Assembly (NCBI GenBank): GCA_039683515.1
Contig: JBDKRG010000030.1
Span: 6,868-70,867, forward strand
Direction: 5' to 3'
Length of the DNA stretch: 64,000 nucleotides
Source of the DNA: JAJFUE01 sp039683515
GTDB taxonomy: Bacteria > Sumerlaeota > Sumerlaeia > MVZB01
Of this stretch, positions 35,939 through 46,333 are shown piece after piece. The notes beneath the pieces are model-generated. The model searched no databases. It was not told the origin of the DNA and saw only the letters and a program-made list of their open reading frames with translations. Position 1 is the first letter of the stretch. Each line of letters opens with the position of its first letter. A program made the translations under genes and the position numbers.

Positions 35939-37480
35939 TCACTGCGGCGGGTTCAGGTCCGGGATCTTGGGGCCGACCGACTCGACCAGGTCGATCGTGT
36001 CGCACACGAGCATGTCTTCCATCTCGAGGCTGTACGGCTTGCGGTGCGGATTGCTGAACACCTCGTAGCCGCCGGCCGTGATCTGGTTCTGCGCCGGTAT
36101 GTAGCCGTTCATGTATCCGGTGTAGCCCGTGAACATGACCTTGCAGCCGCGAAGCTCGTCCTTGACGCGCAGGCCGATCGGGCTGCAGATTTCGCCGCTC
36201 ATGCCGACGTGGATGAACTCGTCGCCGATCCGGACGCAGTAGATGTCCGAGCGCTGCGTCTCCTTGTAATTGCCCTTCTCGTCCATCGAGTCGAGCATCA
36301 TCTTCGCATAACGCGCCATGCGCCGGCGCGGGCCGGACAGCGGGTCGTCGGGATCGACCGCCGATCCCGCGTCGAGCCACCGACCGCTCCCCTTCCAGGC
36401 CGACATCACCGGCAGCTCGACCTCGCGGTGCCCATATCGAATCGGGCCGGTGATCTCGTCCATTTTGCCGCCCAGGACTTCGCAGACGTCATCGGCCAGC
36501 TCAACGCCGCGGGCCTTCGTCGCCGCGACGTCCGTCTGCGCGTTCGGCAGGAACAGGAACGGCTTGCCCGGCGTGGGATTCACCGGTTTTGCGTCGCCGC
36601 CCGAGCCCTGCAGGAACAGCGCCGGCGCGCCGCCGAGCCGTTGCTTCAGTTCCGTGGCCGCAAAGCCGACAAAATCGGCGCCGATCAGCTGGCTGCCCAT
36701 CATCGACGGGTGGCAGCCGTAATTGAAGATCACCCCGATCGGCCGGCCCGCTCGATCGACGGCCTTCAGCACCACCACCTCGTGATCGTGCTGGGCATAG
36801 GGGTTGATTTCCCAGCGGTCCTCGCCCGCCAGGTCGCGACCGCGCCGGCTGACGCCGACCCGGGTCGTTCCGCGGCCGAAGAACAGGCGCGCCTCGCGGG
36901 CATTGGCCAGCGCCTCCTGCGCGCACTTGACCGTCTGGGAAATCAGCATCGGCTTGAATTTCTCGTCGTTCAGCACCGGCCCGGAGTGGCTGTGGGAGGC
37001 GACGAAAATGACGTTGTCGGGGTCGATCCCGTTGCTCTGGCGGAGCTGTTCGGTGATCGACTTGATGATGTTCGGCGGCGCGCTCGGCGGGCGGTTGCCG
37101 GCGTTCGATCTGGCGCCGGCGGCCGGCGCCAGGCCGGCCGGCCGCGGGTTGCTCCGGCGATCCCACGAGGCGAGGTCGCCCATGATGTAGACGATCCTGG
37201 TTTTCCCGTCGTCGATCGTCATCGCGCGGACGCGGATTTGATCGTAGGTCCCCTCGGAAGGCTTCTTGCGTGCCGAAAATCCGGCCATCATGATCGGCCA
37301 GTCCGGCGTGATGTCGGCCTCGGCGGCGCCGATCCTGTAAGGCATCGCGGCGCCGGCCGGCGCGGCCGGTTCCCGGCCCGGCGTGCGGTCCAGATGCGAT
37401 TTGAGTTCCGCGCAACCGGTCAGCAGAATCGACCCGGCAAAGATGATTGCCAGTGTTCGCGTCAGTGTTCCTGTTACCAT
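35939..37480 (-). CDS. Neutral/alkaline ceramidase-like lipoprotein
   Basis: 513 residues with signal and lipobox ILLTGC. The mature protein starts with the family motif IGAAEADITPDWPIMMAGFSAR; the zinc pair HxH is in VASHSHSGPVL and a further His in FNYGCHPSMMG, then GADFVGFAATEL. Bacterial neutral ceramidases hydrolyse N-acyl sphingosine; many relatives in environmental genomes are uncharacterised, so the substrate is uncertain. A low-complexity insert (PAGLAPAAGARSNAG) interrupts the catalytic domain. ATG at 37480 follows AGGGGCG. Confidence 0.82.
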   Translation of the reverse strand: MVTGTLTRTLAIIFAGSILLTGCAELKSHLDRTPGREPAAPAGAAMPYRIGAAEADITPDWPIMMAGFSARKKPSEGTYDQIRVRAMTIDDGKTRIVYIMGDLASWDRRSNPRPAGLAPAAGARSNAGNRPPSAPPNIIKSITEQLRQSNGIDPDNVIFVASHSHSGPVLNDEKFKPMLISQTVKCAQEALANAREARLFFGRGTTRVGVSRRGRDLAGEDRWEINPYAQHDHEVVVLKAVDRAGRPIGVIFNYGCHPSMMGSQLIGADFVGFAATELKQRLGGAPALFLQGSGGDAKPVNPTPGKPFLFLPNAQTDVAATKARGVELADDVCEVLGGKMDEITGPIRYGHREVELPVMSAWKGSGRWLDAGSAVDPDDPLSGPRRRMARYAKMMLDSMDEKGNYKETQRSDIYCVRIGDEFIHVGMSGEICSPIGLRVKDELRGCKVMFTGYTGYMNGYIPAQNQITAGGYEVFSNPHRKPYSLEMEDMLVCDTIDLVESVGPKIPDLNPPQ

Positions 37481-37677
37481 CCCGATCGCCCCTGTCGATA
37501 TGAAGATTGCCGGCGTCAAAGGCCGGCATCGATTCCAACTCTTATCCAGTGAAACGCGCCCGGCCGCCACCGGCTTACGCCGGCTTGAGAAAATATTCAC
37601 GGTCCCGATCGTAGCACAGGATCCGGCTCATGGCCGAAACCCAAACTCCGGAACGAGGCGATTCGCTGAAATTGATT

Positions 37678-39306
37678 TCACCGGCCGTTCCCGTGATTGG
37701 TTAGTTTCATATTGCCGATTGCTCGCCAAAACTTTAAGCGGGCCAGCATGTGTTGGATCAGAACCATTGTCAGGTCGTTCTGGGCCTCGAAGAGTTCGTC
37801 CTGGGTGTCGGTCATTTCGCGCGCGGTCGTCAGGCCGTTGGCGAGCATCATTTGCGTGCCTTCGACGCGGCGTTGGACAAGGGCGACGCTGTCGCGGGCG
37901 ATTCGGACCTGCTGGCTCAGCCGTCCCAGTTCGCGCCACGCCTCGCGGATGTCGGCGACGATTTGATCGCGTTGCAGCTCGGCATTGCGCCGGGCCTGAT
38001 CGAGCCCGATCAGGTCGGCCCGGTAGGCGTTTCGACGCGGCGTCCAGTCCAGGGGCAAAATGAAATCGAATCCCACTGTCTGCACGGAATCGAACGAGCC
38101 CAGCCCCAAACCATGCCGGGATTGGTCGCCGAAGCCGGCATCGTAGCGCGCGTCGAGCGTCGGCAGGAAATTTCGCAACGCGATTTCGACGTGGCGGCGC
38201 GCATCCCCCTCCCGATCACGAGCGTTTCGCAATTCGAGCCGATTCGCCAGGCCCGAGTCGATCGACTGGGCGAGGCTCAAGGCCGGTCGGATTTCGCTGC
38301 TTGCCCGGATGTCGTCGAGTTCGCGCCAGTCCGGGCCCAGGTCCAGGTCCAGGTCCACGCCCAGGAAGATCTTGAACTGCTCGAGCTGCGATTGATAGGC
38401 CGCCTGCGCGTCAACCCAGATCGATTCGGCCACGAGCGCCTGTTGCAGGGCCTGGTCGGCATCCAGCTGCGAACGGACGCGATGGCGCACCTGGATCTGA
38501 AGCAGCTCATAATATTTCATCACGCTTTCGTAATTGGCCCGGGCGTTGTGCATGCGATCGAGCAATTTCAACAAGGCGCAATATCGTGAAACGGCGTCGA
38601 TCACAAAATCCTGCTCGTAAAGCGCAAAATTGCGGACGGCGTAGACCATGTCCCGCTCGGACTGGCGCAGCGGCTCGCGCGCCGTCAGGCTGCCGGCCCC
38701 GTTGAGCAACGGCTGAACGATGCCGAACTGGAGCGTGTTGGCCGCGCCGGTCCGGCCGCCCCGGGAAAAGACGTGCAGGAATTGATGCGTATAGGCCACC
38801 GTAATGTTGGCGCCCGTGGCGAGCTGGCGCCTCAGTCCCGCGGTAAAACCTCGCCGGCCGATTTCCTCGATCCCCTCGCCCGATCCGTCGCGCGTGTAAT
38901 CGGCCGAGGCCGATGCATTGAAGATGGTTCCGTAATCCCAACGCACGCCGGTCAGGGCCAGCGCCGTCGCATATAATTTCTCCCGCTCGGTCCTGTAGTC
39001 GCGATTGTTCGAGATCGCGATCGCCAGCGCGTCGGCAAGCGACAGCCTGTAAGTCGGCGTCGTGAACGCGTCATCGGCCAGGTTCAGCCGGCGCGCGCGC
39101 TCGACAAGCTTCAAAACATCCGGCTTGGCCGGATCGGGCTCAAAGGCCTGATGATCGGCCCCGAGCGCCGCGGCCTGCTTATCCGAGATGAGCCGCCCAA
39201 CGTCGCGGTCGGCCTGGCGCCGGGCGAAATCGCCCATGCGGCTGCAACTTCCCAGCGTAAAAACGACCGCGATTGCAATCAGGATTGGCCGAAACGGGCC
39301 GGACAT
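37678..39306 (-). CDS. TolC-family outer membrane efflux lipoprotein
   Basis: 542 residues; N-terminal signal with lipobox LGSC, then two outer-membrane efflux repeats rich in long helices (LSLADALAIAISNNRDYRTEREKLY; NAELQRDQIVADIREAWREL). It forms the trimeric outer-membrane channel for the exporter encoded just upstream. ATG at 39306 has GGAGAA and starts 10 nt after the second permease stop. Last gene of the efflux operon. Confidence 0.9.
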   Translation of the reverse strand: MSGPFRPILIAIAVVFTLGSCSRMGDFARRQADRDVGRLISDKQAAALGADHQAFEPDPAKPDVLKLVERARRLNLADDAFTTPTYRLSLADALAIAISNNRDYRTEREKLYATALALTGVRWDYGTIFNASASADYTRDGSGEGIEEIGRRGFTAGLRRQLATGANITVAYTHQFLHVFSRGGRTGAANTLQFGIVQPLLNGAGSLTAREPLRQSERDMVYAVRNFALYEQDFVIDAVSRYCALLKLLDRMHNARANYESVMKYYELLQIQVRHRVRSQLDADQALQQALVAESIWVDAQAAYQSQLEQFKIFLGVDLDLDLGPDWRELDDIRASSEIRPALSLAQSIDSGLANRLELRNARDREGDARRHVEIALRNFLPTLDARYDAGFGDQSRHGLGLGSFDSVQTVGFDFILPLDWTPRRNAYRADLIGLDQARRNAELQRDQIVADIREAWRELGRLSQQVRIARDSVALVQRRVEGTQMMLANGLTTAREMTDTQDELFEAQNDLTMVLIQHMLARLKFWRAIGNMKLTNHGNGR

Positions 39307-39316
39307 CGATCTTCTC

Positions 39317-41752
39317 CTAATCCGCGCGCAATGCAACATTGGGATCGACGGCCGTTGCGCGCCGGACCGGAATCCAGCACGCCAGCGCCGCCACGCAAAA
39401 CACGATCGCGGAGGCACCGGCCAGATACGCCGGACTGAACCGGCCGGCGCCATATGTCATTGAATTGACGAGTTTGCCCGCGAATCCGGCGCCGAAGCCG
39501 CCGACGACGACCCCGATGCACAGCGACGGCACAACCTTGGCAAAGACGAGATTCCGAATCACCCGCTTTGAAGCGCCCATGGCCATCCTGATGCCGATCT
39601 CGCGGGTGGCGGTGACGACGAAGAACGAAAGCGTCCCGTAAATCCCGACGGCGGCCAGAAGCAGGGCGAGCGCCATAAAACAATTGATCACGATCATCTG
39701 AAAACGAAGCAGCTTGGTGGAGGCGCCGAATATTTCCGCCATGGTCCGCAGATTGGCAAGCGGCGTTTCGGGGCTGATCCGGCGCAGGCAATCCCGTAGC
39801 GCATATGCCGCCGGCTGCGTGTTGCCGGCGGCGCGGATGACAATCGAGTAGGGATCCGCGGCGCTGACGCTGGCGGGCAGATACACCTCGGGCATCACCC
39901 GGCCCTGGGCGCCGTGCTGGCGCGCGTCGGCAACGACGCCGATGACGCGGGCATCGTAATATGGATGCGGATCATCGGGGCGGACCCGTTTCCCGATCGG
40001 ATTCTGCCCCGGCCAGCATGTCCCGGCGAGCGTCTCATTGACGATCACGACTCCTGTCGAGTGGCGGTCGTCCGATTCGGCAAAGACGCGCCCCTGCAGC
40101 AGGTTCAAGCCGATCGCGCCGAAATAACCGGTTGAAACGAAGCTGAACTCCGCGAGCCGCCGGTGCGCCTGGGGGTCGTACGCCTCGTTATCGACGAGGA
40201 TTGACGAGTTGTAACCGCCTTCAAACGGAAGCTTGGTCGCCAATCCCACCGCGGACACGCCGGCTACCGAATGCATTTCCCGAACAATTTCTTTCTGCAT
40301 GGCGAGGATGGTGTTTGCATTGCGGCCGGCGGTGTTGCTGAAGTCGAGCCTCGCGGTCAGGACGCTGTCCGACGAGATCGCGGCGGCCTCCTCGACGATC
40401 CCGCGATAATAATACGACAGGCTCAGGGCGGTGTTGACCAGCAGCAGGGTCAAGGCGACCTGGATGGCGACGAGGAACCGGTAATGGCGCATTCTGGCCA
40501 GAGAACCGGACTGTTGCGCCATCCCCTCCTTGAGGGCCGCCGCGATATCGCCCCGCGTCGCGATCAAGGCCGGGATGATCCCGGCCAGCAGCATCGTCAA
40601 GCCGGCCATGACGATCGCGAAAATCAGGACCGTTGCATCGACTTGAAATCTTCCACGTGAGACAAGCGCGGACGGGGCCGCCTGGGAAAGCGCGGCCAAT
40701 CCCCAACCGGTGAGGAACAGGGCGCCCAGGCACGCGGCGAGCGAAAGGAGCATGTTTTCGATCGTCAGCAGCCGGATCATCGGCCAGCGCCCGCCGCCCA
40801 ACGCTGCCCGCAGGGCAAACTCGGGCCGGCGCCGGGCGGACCGTGCCAGCAGCATTCCGGCGACATTGGCGCAAGCAAGCAGCATCACGATCAAGACGGC
40901 GCCTTCCATCATCACAAGGCCCTTTGCGAGAACGCCGAAAACCTCGGCCGCATACGGTTCCGTGCGAATCGTCAACCGGCTGTTCGGGCCGGGATACGCC
41001 TGCGCGAGGCGATCGCCCAGGGCGCCCATGTCCACTTTCACCGCCTGCTCGCCGACGCCGGCCTTGAGCCGCCCCACCACCGCGAAAGACCTCTGTCCCC
41101 TGGAAGCCCTCGGCCGATCGGTCTCCGGCAGGAATACATCCCCGCAATCGGCAAAACGCCAGCGCGAATAAATGGGCACGCCCTCGGCCATGACGCCGAC
41201 GACGGTGCACTCCCGCTTGTTGATCGTCACGCGCCGCCCGATGACGTCGCGATCGGCGTTGAACCGGGATCGCCAGAACTGATTGCCGAGAACCACCACC
41301 GCGGCGGCGTCCTCCCGTTCATCGGCGTCGCTGAACCAGCGCCCGAGCGCCATCCTGAGGCCGAGAACCCTTCCGAGACTCGCCGTGCAATTCAGCCCAT
41401 ACACCAGCGCCGGCGTTTCGGCGCCGACCGTGAACAGATTGAACTTGAACGCCCCGACCTCGGAGAACGAGCGGTTTTGCGTTCTCAAATCGGAATAATT
41501 CGGGTACGAAAACGGCAGTTTCTTGATGCTGCGGGCGCCGCTCGCGTCGGCCATGTAAACGGACACGAGGCGGTCGGAAGCGGGATAGGGCAGCGGATCG
41601 ATCGCGATCTTCTTCAAGACCCCGAACACGATCGTCGCGCCCGCGATTCCGAGCGCGAGCGTCAGCACGGCAATCGCCGTGAAAACCGGGGTTCTCGCGA
41701 GCGATCGGACCGAATAACGCAAATCGTGCAGCAGCATTTCCAGCCGGTTCAT
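39317..41752 (-). CDS. ADOP/MacB-type ABC permease 2
   Basis: 811 residues with the duplicated layout of acidobacterial duplicated orphan permeases: N-terminal LLHDLRYSVRSLARTPVFTA, first helix AIAVLTLALGIAGATIVFG, a periplasmic MacB domain, an FtsX block, then a second periplasmic domain and FtsX block ending RRATAVDPNVALRAD. MacB-like proteins couple ATP hydrolysis to mechanical transmission rather than classic transport. ATG at 41752 follows GGGGGAT. Same length as the preceding permease. Confidence 0.88.
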   Translation of the reverse strand: MNRLEMLLHDLRYSVRSLARTPVFTAIAVLTLALGIAGATIVFGVLKKIAIDPLPYPASDRLVSVYMADASGARSIKKLPFSYPNYSDLRTQNRSFSEVGAFKFNLFTVGAETPALVYGLNCTASLGRVLGLRMALGRWFSDADEREDAAAVVVLGNQFWRSRFNADRDVIGRRVTINKRECTVVGVMAEGVPIYSRWRFADCGDVFLPETDRPRASRGQRSFAVVGRLKAGVGEQAVKVDMGALGDRLAQAYPGPNSRLTIRTEPYAAEVFGVLAKGLVMMEGAVLIVMLLACANVAGMLLARSARRRPEFALRAALGGGRWPMIRLLTIENMLLSLAACLGALFLTGWGLAALSQAAPSALVSRGRFQVDATVLIFAIVMAGLTMLLAGIIPALIATRGDIAAALKEGMAQQSGSLARMRHYRFLVAIQVALTLLLVNTALSLSYYYRGIVEEAAAISSDSVLTARLDFSNTAGRNANTILAMQKEIVREMHSVAGVSAVGLATKLPFEGGYNSSILVDNEAYDPQAHRRLAEFSFVSTGYFGAIGLNLLQGRVFAESDDRHSTGVVIVNETLAGTCWPGQNPIGKRVRPDDPHPYYDARVIGVVADARQHGAQGRVMPEVYLPASVSAADPYSIVIRAAGNTQPAAYALRDCLRRISPETPLANLRTMAEIFGASTKLLRFQMIVINCFMALALLLAAVGIYGTLSFFVVTATREIGIRMAMGASKRVIRNLVFAKVVPSLCIGVVVGGFGAGFAGKLVNSMTYGAGRFSPAYLAGASAIVFCVAALACWIPVRRATAVDPNVALRAD

Positions 41753-41769
41753 TCGAATATCCCCCGGAA

Positions 41770-44205
41770 TCATTCGGTCCGCAGCGCGGTCATGGGATCG
41801 ATGCGCATGGCGCGGCGCGCCGGCATGTAACAGGATGCCAGCGCAACCGCCAGAAACAACGCGACACTGCCAAGAATCGAGACGAGATCAAATGTTCCGA
41901 CCTGGAACAGGAAACTGGACAGCACGCGGGCGAACGCGAAGCTGGCCGCAAGGCCCAGGGCCAGCCCGATGAGCACGAGGCGCAATCCCTGCGCCAGGAT
42001 CATGCGCATGACGTCGTGCGGCCGCGCCCCGAGCGCCATGCGAATGCCGATCTCTCTCGTGCGCTGCGTCATCATGCACATCATCACGCCCGCGATGCCG
42101 GAAACGGCCAGCAACAGGGCAACGCCCGAAAAAATCCCGAACAACTTCAGGATGTAACTGCTGGCCCAATACGATTCCCTGACGATGTCCCGCATTTGCC
42201 GCGGCTTCGAGAGCGGAACCGTCGGATCGATCTCGCGCAGGATCCGCCGCGCCCCGGCGATCACGTCCGCAGGATTGCCGCTCCCGACGCGCACGCCCAT
42301 CTCCTGCGTCTTCCACGTCAGTTGGGCGTGCGGAATGTAGAGGCAGGGCCGATCCTCCATGTCCAGCCCGCTCATTTTGACATCCGCGACCACGCCGACG
42401 ATCTCCACGATGCGAGCCGGAGAAATATTGCCGGCGTCGCCCCACATGATCCGGCGGCCGATCGGATTGCGCCCCTCGAAATGCCTTCGTGCAAACGACT
42501 CATCTATCATCGCCACCCTGGTGCTGCTCAGGTTGTCCTCGTCCCTGAACACGCGCCCCCTGATCAACTCGATTTCCATTGCGCTGAAATAACCGGGCGT
42601 CACGAGCCTGAAATCACAGAGGTGGGACTGCACCTGAGGCAGCGGCGGCTCGCCCTCGACGGCGTACGGCTGCCATGATCCCGCACCGTTCAGTGGCAGG
42701 CTCGAGATGCCGCCGACCGCCTCGATCCCCGGCATCGAACGCAGCCGGTCGCGGAGCATGCGGAAGAATTGGACCCGCTCCTGACCACTCGTATACCGGT
42801 CCGTGGGCAGCGAAATCCTGAAGGTCATCAACCCTTCGGGATTGAATCCCGGATCGACCGCTTGAAAATTGCCGAGCGTGTGCAGCATCATCCCCGAACT
42901 CGTCAGCAGCGCCAGTGCCAACGCAACCTCGGCAATCACCAGCAGCCCGCGCAACCGGTAATGCCGGCGGCCGCCGCCCGATCCCGGTCCGCTGTCCTTG
43001 AGCACCGAATGGGTATCCAATCCCGCGACCGTCCAGGCCGGCGCCAGGGCGAACAGCACGCAGGTCAGAACCGACGCGCCGATCGCGAAACCCAGAACCC
43101 GCGCGTCGATGTTGAATACAAGCCACGGGGGGATCTCGAAATCGACAAGCGTAAGCGCAAGCCGCGTCGCCCAGGTTGAGCCGACCACCCCGAGCGCCCC
43201 CGCCACGGCCGACAGAATGATTCCCTCCACCAGCAACTGCCTGACGATTTGCCAACGGCTGGCTCCGACGGCGAGGCGAATCGCGAATTCCTTTTGTCGC
43301 CCGATCGCCCGCACGAGAAACAAGCCGCTGACATTGACGCACGCCAGAATCATCACGATGCACGCCGCGCCCAGCAGGATCCAGCTCATCGCCTGGGTGC
43401 CTCGCAGCAACCCTTGGCGCATGGGCGCGACAACCGCTCCGACGCCGGCGTTGGACTCGGGGTGCTCACGCTCGATCCGCGCCGCAACGGCCGACAGATC
43501 GGCCTGGGCCTGACGCCGGGTCACGCCGGGTTTCAACCGGCCATAACCGTTGAACTGATAATTTCCGCGCGTGCCATCGATGTCCCGAGCGACGAATGGA
43601 ATCCACACATCGGCTTCCGATTCAAAGTTAAATCGCGGCGGCATGATGCCGATCACCACATGGGCCGTTCCGTTCACGTCGAGCACCTTGCCGATGACGC
43701 CATGATCCCCACCGTATCGGCTCCGCCACAACCGATGACTGATGATCACCACGGACGGAGCCCCGGGCTGCTCATCGGCTGCATTGAAATCGCGGCCAAC
43801 GAAGGGCCGAACCCCCAGGGTCGGGAACAACGACGCCGAAACGCGCTCGCCGCGAACCTGCTGCGGCCGGTCGGAGCCGCCAACGACGTCCTGGACCGCG
43901 CCGATGATCCCCATGTCGCTGAAGACATGGTTTTGCCGGCGCCAATCCAGGTAATCGGCATACGACAGATTCAGCGCCTGCAGGTTCTGCCGGGGGCGAT
44001 TCTGGGTCACAGACACCAACCGATCCGGATCCTTGAACGGCAACGGACGAAACAACAGTGGATTGACGATGCTGAACATGCTGCTGGCCAGACAAATGCC
44101 CATCGCCAGCATCAGCACGCACGCGATCGAAAACCCGGGCGCCCTGGCCAGAACGCGCACGGCCTGCCGCAAGTCCTGAAGTGTGTCTGCCAGCCATACG
44201 AACAT
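41770..44205 (-). CDS. ADOP/MacB-type ABC permease 1
   Basis: 811 residues, paralogue of the next gene. The N-terminus is FVWLADTLQDLRQAVRVLARAPGFS, then a helix, MacB periplasmic domain, FtsX block, and a second copy ending PARRAMRIDPMTALRTE. I chose ATG at 44205 because GGAG is 8 nt upstream; a TTG at 44220 overlaps the ATPase stop (TTGA) and is the alternative. The two permeases probably form a heterodimer with the single ATPase. Confidence 0.88.
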   Translation of the reverse strand: MFVWLADTLQDLRQAVRVLARAPGFSIACVLMLAMGICLASSMFSIVNPLLFRPLPFKDPDRLVSVTQNRPRQNLQALNLSYADYLDWRRQNHVFSDMGIIGAVQDVVGGSDRPQQVRGERVSASLFPTLGVRPFVGRDFNAADEQPGAPSVVIISHRLWRSRYGGDHGVIGKVLDVNGTAHVVIGIMPPRFNFESEADVWIPFVARDIDGTRGNYQFNGYGRLKPGVTRRQAQADLSAVAARIEREHPESNAGVGAVVAPMRQGLLRGTQAMSWILLGAACIVMILACVNVSGLFLVRAIGRQKEFAIRLAVGASRWQIVRQLLVEGIILSAVAGALGVVGSTWATRLALTLVDFEIPPWLVFNIDARVLGFAIGASVLTCVLFALAPAWTVAGLDTHSVLKDSGPGSGGGRRHYRLRGLLVIAEVALALALLTSSGMMLHTLGNFQAVDPGFNPEGLMTFRISLPTDRYTSGQERVQFFRMLRDRLRSMPGIEAVGGISSLPLNGAGSWQPYAVEGEPPLPQVQSHLCDFRLVTPGYFSAMEIELIRGRVFRDEDNLSSTRVAMIDESFARRHFEGRNPIGRRIMWGDAGNISPARIVEIVGVVADVKMSGLDMEDRPCLYIPHAQLTWKTQEMGVRVGSGNPADVIAGARRILREIDPTVPLSKPRQMRDIVRESYWASSYILKLFGIFSGVALLLAVSGIAGVMMCMMTQRTREIGIRMALGARPHDVMRMILAQGLRLVLIGLALGLAASFAFARVLSSFLFQVGTFDLVSILGSVALFLAVALASCYMPARRAMRIDPMTALRTE

Positions 44206-44216
44206 GAAGGATCTCC

Positions 44217-44942
44217 TCAACGCGAGGCCGGTTCGCTCTCGCCCGCGGTGGCCGCGGCGAATTCCGACTCGTCGACGATGACGCCGTCGAACAGGTAAAC
44301 GATCCGGCCCGCCGCGCGCGCATAACGCTGGTCGTGCGTGACCATGCAGATCGTCGTCCCCTCGCGGTGAAGGTTTTGCAGGAGCGTCATCACCGCCTCG
44401 CTGTTTCTCGAGTCGAGGTTGCCCGTCGGTTCGTCGGCGAGCAACAACGACGGGCTGCCGACCAGCGCCCGCGCAACTGCGACGCGCTGTTGCTGGCCGC
44501 CGGAAAGCTGGGCCGGATAATGATTGCGCCGATGGCCCATCGAAACTTTCTCCAGCACTTCGGCAACGCGTTGTTTGCGCTCGGGAACCGACAGCTTGCG
44601 GTACCGGAGCGGCAGTTCCACGTTCTCATAAACCGTGAGGTCGCCGATCAGGTTGAAACTCTGGAAAATAAAACCGATTTCCCGGTTGCGAAGCTGGGCG
44701 CGCTGTTCGTGCGAGAAGTCCGTCACGTTTTCGCCCTTGAGCAGGTAATTGCCGCCCGTTGCCGTGTCGAGCAGACCGATGATCGACAGCAGCGTGGATT
44801 TGCCGCATCCGGACGGGCCGTCGATCGAGACGAATTCACCCTGCCTGATGTCCAGGTTGATTGAGGTCAACGCGTGCGTTTCGATCTCCTCGGTGCGGAA
44901 AATTTTTTGGATGCGCTGCAAACAGATCAACGGCTCGTTCAT
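44217..44942 (-). CDS. ABC transporter ATPase, MacB/LolD type
   Basis: 241 residues. Walker A is GPSGCGKST (42-50), the signature is LSGGQQQRVAVARAL, Walker B is LLLADEPTGNLDS, and the H loop lies in MVTHDQRYAR. Sequence class matches the lipoprotein-release/MacB subfamily. It lies between the adaptor and the first permease. AGGAGA precedes the ATG. Confidence 0.94.
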   Translation of the reverse strand: MNEPLICLQRIQKIFRTEEIETHALTSINLDIRQGEFVSIDGPSGCGKSTLLSIIGLLDTATGGNYLLKGENVTDFSHEQRAQLRNREIGFIFQSFNLIGDLTVYENVELPLRYRKLSVPERKQRVAEVLEKVSMGHRRNHYPAQLSGGQQQRVAVARALVGSPSLLLADEPTGNLDSRNSEAVMTLLQNLHREGTTICMVTHDQRYARAAGRIVYLFDGVIVDESEFAAATAGESEPASR

Positions 44943-44959
44943 GGCTTTTCTCCTGCGAT

Positions 44960-46234
44960 CTACTTGATTCGAAGCTTGTCCTCATGATCCCATTGCGATA
45001 TTTCGGAAACGATCACCTGGTCGCCGGGATTGAGTCCCTTGACCACCTCGACCGTCATCGCCGACATGCGCCCATACACGACCGGCACTCGCAGCGCCGT
45101 TCCCTCGCGCGCGTTCAACTTGAACAGCTGCCCCGCGGCATTGCCATTGGCGGAAACGGGGCGCTCGACAAACACCGCGTCCGCGACCCGCTCGATTTCG
45201 ATCACACCGGAAATCGACAAATCCGGCCGGGACCCCTGCGGCGCGTTGCCGTTCAGCGCGACGTCGACCGTCACGCTCCCATCCACCACGCCCGGGTTGA
45301 TCCGGATCACTTTGCCTTCGACCATCTGGTTCATCACTTCGATTTGCGCCGGAAGGCTGATTGCCAGGTCGCGCGCCTGGTGTTCCGAGATTTTCAACTG
45401 CGCCTTGAGCCGCAGGGGATCGACCACCTTTGCCAGAACGGTCCCTGCGGCGACCTGTTTGCCCAGGCCGACCGCTTCGGCGGAAAACTCCATCAGCACG
45501 CCCGCGACGCCGGCCCGGACCTTGAGCCGCTCGGCCTGCTCCTGCTTGTACCTGATCGTCGCCCTCGCCTGCTCGACCTGGCCCTGCACGGCTGCAAGCC
45601 GTTCTTCACGGGTCGATTCATAGCGGGCAAGCGTCTGCTTTTTGTATTTAATCTTGCGCTCGATCGATTCAAGCTTGAGTTTCGTCAAATCCAGCTTCAC
45701 CCCCGGCAAATAGCCGCGTCGGCACATCTCCTCATTGCCGCTCGATTCCAGTTTTGTCGTCTTGTATTCATCCTCCAACTCGGCAATGTCGGATTTGAGC
45801 GTGAGCACCTGGTCTTCGTATTCGGTCTCGCGCGAAAGCAGATCGGCCTGGGCCGCCTTCAATGCCTCGCCCCCCTGAAGCAACTCCAGGTCGAGACTGG
45901 GGTTCACCATCTCGATCAGAATCGTATCGGGATGGACTTGCACGCCCGGCTTGAGCGGCAAGCGCTGAATTCTTCCTTCGATGCCGGCCGTGACCCAGAT
46001 CTCTTCCTCAGGCGCCAGCGTTCCGGCGCCGCGAACTTCGCGTAAGAATAAGCCCCTTTGAACCGTGCCCACCAGGATGGCTTGGCGATCGACGAGCGGC
46101 AGGGCCGGCTTCAAGCGGCTCACCCCGAGCGTCACGCCGGCCAACAGGGAAGACGCGATGACGAACAGCAGGACCCGCTTGGTCCACCGGCGACGCAGGG
46201 CGTGTGGCCGTTCGATATCCATGCCGGCCATCAT
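44960..46234 (-). CDS. HlyD/MacA-family periplasmic adaptor
   Basis: 424 residues: a membrane anchor near residues 20-40 (RVLLFVIASSLLAGVTLG), beta-barrel and lipoyl-like segments (AGTLAPEEEIWVTAGIEGRI), a long coiled coil around 145-230, and C-terminal DQVIVSEISQWD. It bridges the permeases and the TolC-like channel. Two starts are possible: ATG at 46234 or 46222. A possible sigma-54 promoter overlaps the first and would leave only 2 nt before the second. No good ribosome site precedes either. Confidence 0.88.
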   Translation of the reverse strand: MMAGMDIERPHALRRRWTKRVLLFVIASSLLAGVTLGVSRLKPALPLVDRQAILVGTVQRGLFLREVRGAGTLAPEEEIWVTAGIEGRIQRLPLKPGVQVHPDTILIEMVNPSLDLELLQGGEALKAAQADLLSRETEYEDQVLTLKSDIAELEDEYKTTKLESSGNEEMCRRGYLPGVKLDLTKLKLESIERKIKYKKQTLARYESTREERLAAVQGQVEQARATIRYKQEQAERLKVRAGVAGVLMEFSAEAVGLGKQVAAGTVLAKVVDPLRLKAQLKISEHQARDLAISLPAQIEVMNQMVEGKVIRINPGVVDGSVTVDVALNGNAPQGSRPDLSISGVIEIERVADAVFVERPVSANGNAAGQLFKLNAREGTALRVPVVYGRMSAMTVEVVKGLNPGDQVIVSEISQWDHEDKLRIK

Positions 46235-46235
46235 C

Positions 46236-46249
46236 GCAAGTCGCGATCC
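46236..46249 (-). promoter_or_regulatory. Candidate sigma-54 (-24/-12) promoter
   Basis: Reading the minus strand, TTGGATCGCGACTTGC has GG and GC separated by exactly 10 nt, matching TGGCACG-N4-TTGC at most positions. The predicted start falls 2 nt before the adaptor ATG at 46222. The regulator of this operon is of the sigma-54 activator family, which supports it. Confidence 0.45.
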
Positions 46250-46333
46250 AAATCAGTGGCATAGAATACTTTTTGCGTTCCCTTCAATTCATTCGACATA
46301 CCCATCTCGCCCGAATTTCGCCCCAATGAATCC

